Below are positions 6,735 through 8,074 of a DNA stretch of 8,074 bases, piece after piece. Positions within the stretch are counted from its first letter, which is position 1; every line of letters begins with the position of its first letter. Position numbers and translations under genes: made by a program. Source of the DNA: Actinomyces sp. (GTDB lineage: Bacteria > Actinomycetota > Actinomycetes > Actinomycetales > Actinomycetaceae); assembly GCA_012837655.1 (NCBI GenBank), contig DUQT01000037.1:1-8074 (forward strand). The letters are read 5' to 3'. Below the pieces are notes generated by a model that worked only from the letters and a program-made list of their open reading frames with translations, was not told the origin of the DNA and ran no database searches.

Positions 6735-7458
6735 CTTCAGACTCCTTAGCGCTGTCCTCATGCTGGTTGGTTCGCTTGCAGGGTGCAGCTATTTGAGCCG
6801 CCAAATGTCCGGCTCCGTAACCGTTGTCAATATTGACAACGCCAACCCCGGGAGCGCAGGCATTCAGCATTCCGAGTAACGCAGCCACGCCCTCGAACGC
6901 GGCGCCATAACCCACGGAAGTTGGTACGGCAACGACCGGGCATGACACGAGTCCAGCGACCACAGACGCCAACGCGCCTTCCATTCCCGCAACGACCACG
7001 ATGACGTCGGCTGATTCTAAGACGTCGCGTCGAGCCAAGATCCGGTCCAGTCCTGCAACTCCTACGTCGATAAGCTCGTCAACTTCGCGGCCCAGATAGC
7101 GTGCGGTCAAAGACGCTTCACGCGCGACTGGAATGTCGGAAGTGCCCGCGCAGGCAACGACAACCCGTCCACCAGAAACCTCAGGGGCCTCCCGCGGCCA
7201 AGCCAACAGGTGAGCCTGCTGATCGTGCATCGCATCAGGAAACACGTCCAGGACAGCGCGTGCATGATCCTTATTTGCGCGCGTGAAAATAACTGTTCCT
7301 ATCCCGGTGGCCTTCAGCGGATCGTCAGTACGTTCAGCGCGTTGCTTCCACATTTGCGCGATCTCGCGCACCTGGGATTCCGATTTATTTTCACAGTAGA
7401 CAGCCTCGGGGTATCCGCGGCGAGCGTAACGATCAAAATCCAGATTCGCGTCAGCCAT
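6727..7458 (-). CDS. larB: LarB, pyridinium-3,5-biscarboxylic acid mononucleotide synthase
   Basis: A 243-residue LarB, first enzyme of NPN synthesis. It carboxylates the pyridine ring of nicotinic acid adenine dinucleotide and releases AMP, giving the biscarboxylated mononucleotide. The C-terminal half resembles PurE (AIR carboxylase) and shows CAGTSDIPVA (residues 103-112), VAVPTSVGYGA (177-187) and GVVNIDNGYGAGHLA (206-220), all typical of LarB. Cys201 in NACAPG is the probable conserved reactive cysteine of the family. The ATG at 7458 has GGGAGG just upstream; an in-frame GTG at 7476 is rejected because that binding site would then lie inside the gene. The start overlaps larE by 8 bases and the end overlaps larC by 8 bases, so the three NPN genes are translationally coupled. 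The last 15 or so residues are charged and poorly conserved in type. Confidence 0.96.
   Translation of the reverse strand: MADANLDFDRYARRGYPEAVYCENKSESQVREIAQMWKQRAERTDDPLKATGIGTVIFTRANKDHARAVLDVFPDAMHDQQAHLLAWPREAPEVSGGRVVVACAGTSDIPVAREASLTARYLGREVDELIDVGVAGLDRILARRDVLESADVIVVVAGMEGALASVVAGLVSCPVVAVPTSVGYGAAFEGVAALLGMLNACAPGVGVVNIDNGYGAGHLAAQIAAPCKRTNQHEDSAKESEDA
6742..6747 (-). promoter_or_regulatory. ribosome binding site of larC
   Basis: A perfect AAGGAG on the minus strand, seven bases before the ATG at 6734 and lying within the last codons of larB. It fixes the larC start and rules out the upstream ATG at 6761, which would add nine residues outside the family pattern. Confidence 0.8.
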
Positions 7459-8074
7459 TCTGACCTCCCGCGCCACGACCAGGACTCCCAGCGGTATTCC
7501 CAGCGCTCAGGATCGAAAGCGTGAACGCCCCGGAACGTATGCCGTCCAGGTCCAGCGTCACGTGATCGAATCCAGCAGACTTAATTTCATCCACGAGGGC
7601 GTGGCGCCGCTGCTGATCGGCGAGTAGGTAAAACTCTTCAGTTGGAACCTCTACGCGGGCGATGCTTCCGTGATGGCGCACCCGACAGTCAGAGAATCCG
7701 GCGCGAAGAACTGCGTCCTCAGCAAGATCGATCATCTGCAGTTTCTTGGCGGTGACGGGCTCACCGTGTGGAATCCGACTTGCCAAGCACGGGGCCGCTG
7801 GTTTTTCCGCGCTGATCAGTCCGAACGCTCGAGCGATATCACGAACGTGTGCTTTTGTGGCTCCCGCGGTTCCAAGTGGGTAGAGCACACCGTGTTCACG
7901 CGCGGCTTTACCGCCGGGACGGTCTGGGCGCGCAGAGTCGTCGCGGTTCTCGCCATAAACCAGGACGCCGATCTGATGCTGGTCCAACACGGCCTCGTCG
8001 AATCGGTTGTAAAGCTCGTCTTTGCAAAAGTAACAGCGGTTTACGGGATTCTTCGAATAATTTGGGTTGTCGAG
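7451..8074 (-). CDS. larE: LarE, sulfur transferase for nickel-pincer cofactor synthesis (5' end off window)
   Basis: C-terminal 207 residues of LarE, a PP-loop ATP-dependent enzyme that turns the two carboxylates of the LarB product into thiocarboxylates. The frame is open to the right edge, so the N-terminal SGGxDS ATP-binding loop is not seen. A GTG at 7990 is not the real start: upstream in the same frame are NPNYSKNPVN and RCYFCK, typical of LarE. Visible motifs are RCYFCKDELY (Cys codons at 8033-8035 and 8024-8026) and PCLASRIPHGE (Cys codon at 7787-7789). With three cysteines the protein resembles the [4Fe-4S]-cluster LarE type instead of the single-cysteine sacrificial type of Lactiplantibacillus plantarum. 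Order larE-larB-larC with 8-base overlaps indicates one operon, whose promoter must lie to the right of the window. Confidence 0.95.
   Translation of the reverse strand, partial: LDNPNYSKNPVNRCYFCKDELYNRFDEAVLDQHQIGVLVYGENRDDSARPDRPGGKAAREHGVLYPLGTAGATKAHVRDIARAFGLISAEKPAAPCLASRIPHGEPVTAKKLQMIDLAEDAVLRAGFSDCRVRHHGSIARVEVPTEEFYLLADQQRRHALVDEIKSAGFDHVTLDLDGIRSGAFTLSILSAGNTAGSPGRGAGGQNG
7463..7469 (-). promoter_or_regulatory. ribosome binding site of larB
   Basis: GGGAGGT on the minus strand, with the GGAGG core five bases before the ATG at 7458. It lies within the 3' end of larE and decides the larB start. Confidence 0.75.

Noticed and set aside
7451..7990. larE starting at the GTG at 7990
   Set aside because: The frame stays open to the window edge, and the upstream codons encode the conserved RCYFCK motif, so the true start is outside the window.

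Overview
The window looks like a chromosomal segment of a Gram-positive actinobacterium. The base composition is moderately high in G+C, ribosome binding sites are strong, and the LacI-type regulator and PHGHV-type glucuronate isomerase resemble actinobacterial forms. Genus is not decided; a relative of the Actinomycetaceae or Bifidobacterium is a guess. There are no RNA genes, insertion sequences, CRISPR arrays or phage genes, and no stretch longer than about 75 bases lacks a gene.

Left end, + strand (1-1292): the 3' part of gnd (6-phosphogluconate dehydrogenase), which enters from outside the window and carries an in-frame TAA at 273-275. Beyond this stop the same frame continues with a recognisable family C-terminus to 449. 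A free-standing alpha/beta hydrolase of the OsmC-fusion type follows at 525-1292.

Minus strand (1312-8074): six genes in one tightly packed, probably single transcription unit, read right to left: larE (5' end off the window), larB, larC, a LacI-family regulator, uxaC and uxuB. Four of the five junctions overlap by 4 or 8 bases. The only gap, 31 bases between the regulator and uxaC, holds a perfect 14-base palindrome of LacI-operator type.

How the genes may work together: LarB, LarE and LarC build the nickel-pincer nucleotide (NPN) cofactor used by LarA-superfamily racemases and epimerases. UxaC and UxuB turn D-glucuronate into D-fructuronate and then D-mannonate. No mannonate dehydratase (uxuA) and no larA are visible. 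D-mannonate and D-gluconate are C2 epimers, and gluconate epimerisation has been reported in the LarA superfamily. The main hypothesis is therefore a nickel-dependent hexuronate route: glucuronate to fructuronate to mannonate to gluconate (through an NPN-dependent epimerase), then 6-phosphogluconate and the pentose phosphate pathway. The regulator sits between the cofactor genes and the sugar-acid genes and overlaps larC, which fits joint control. The key enzyme would have to lie outside this window, so this remains an inference.
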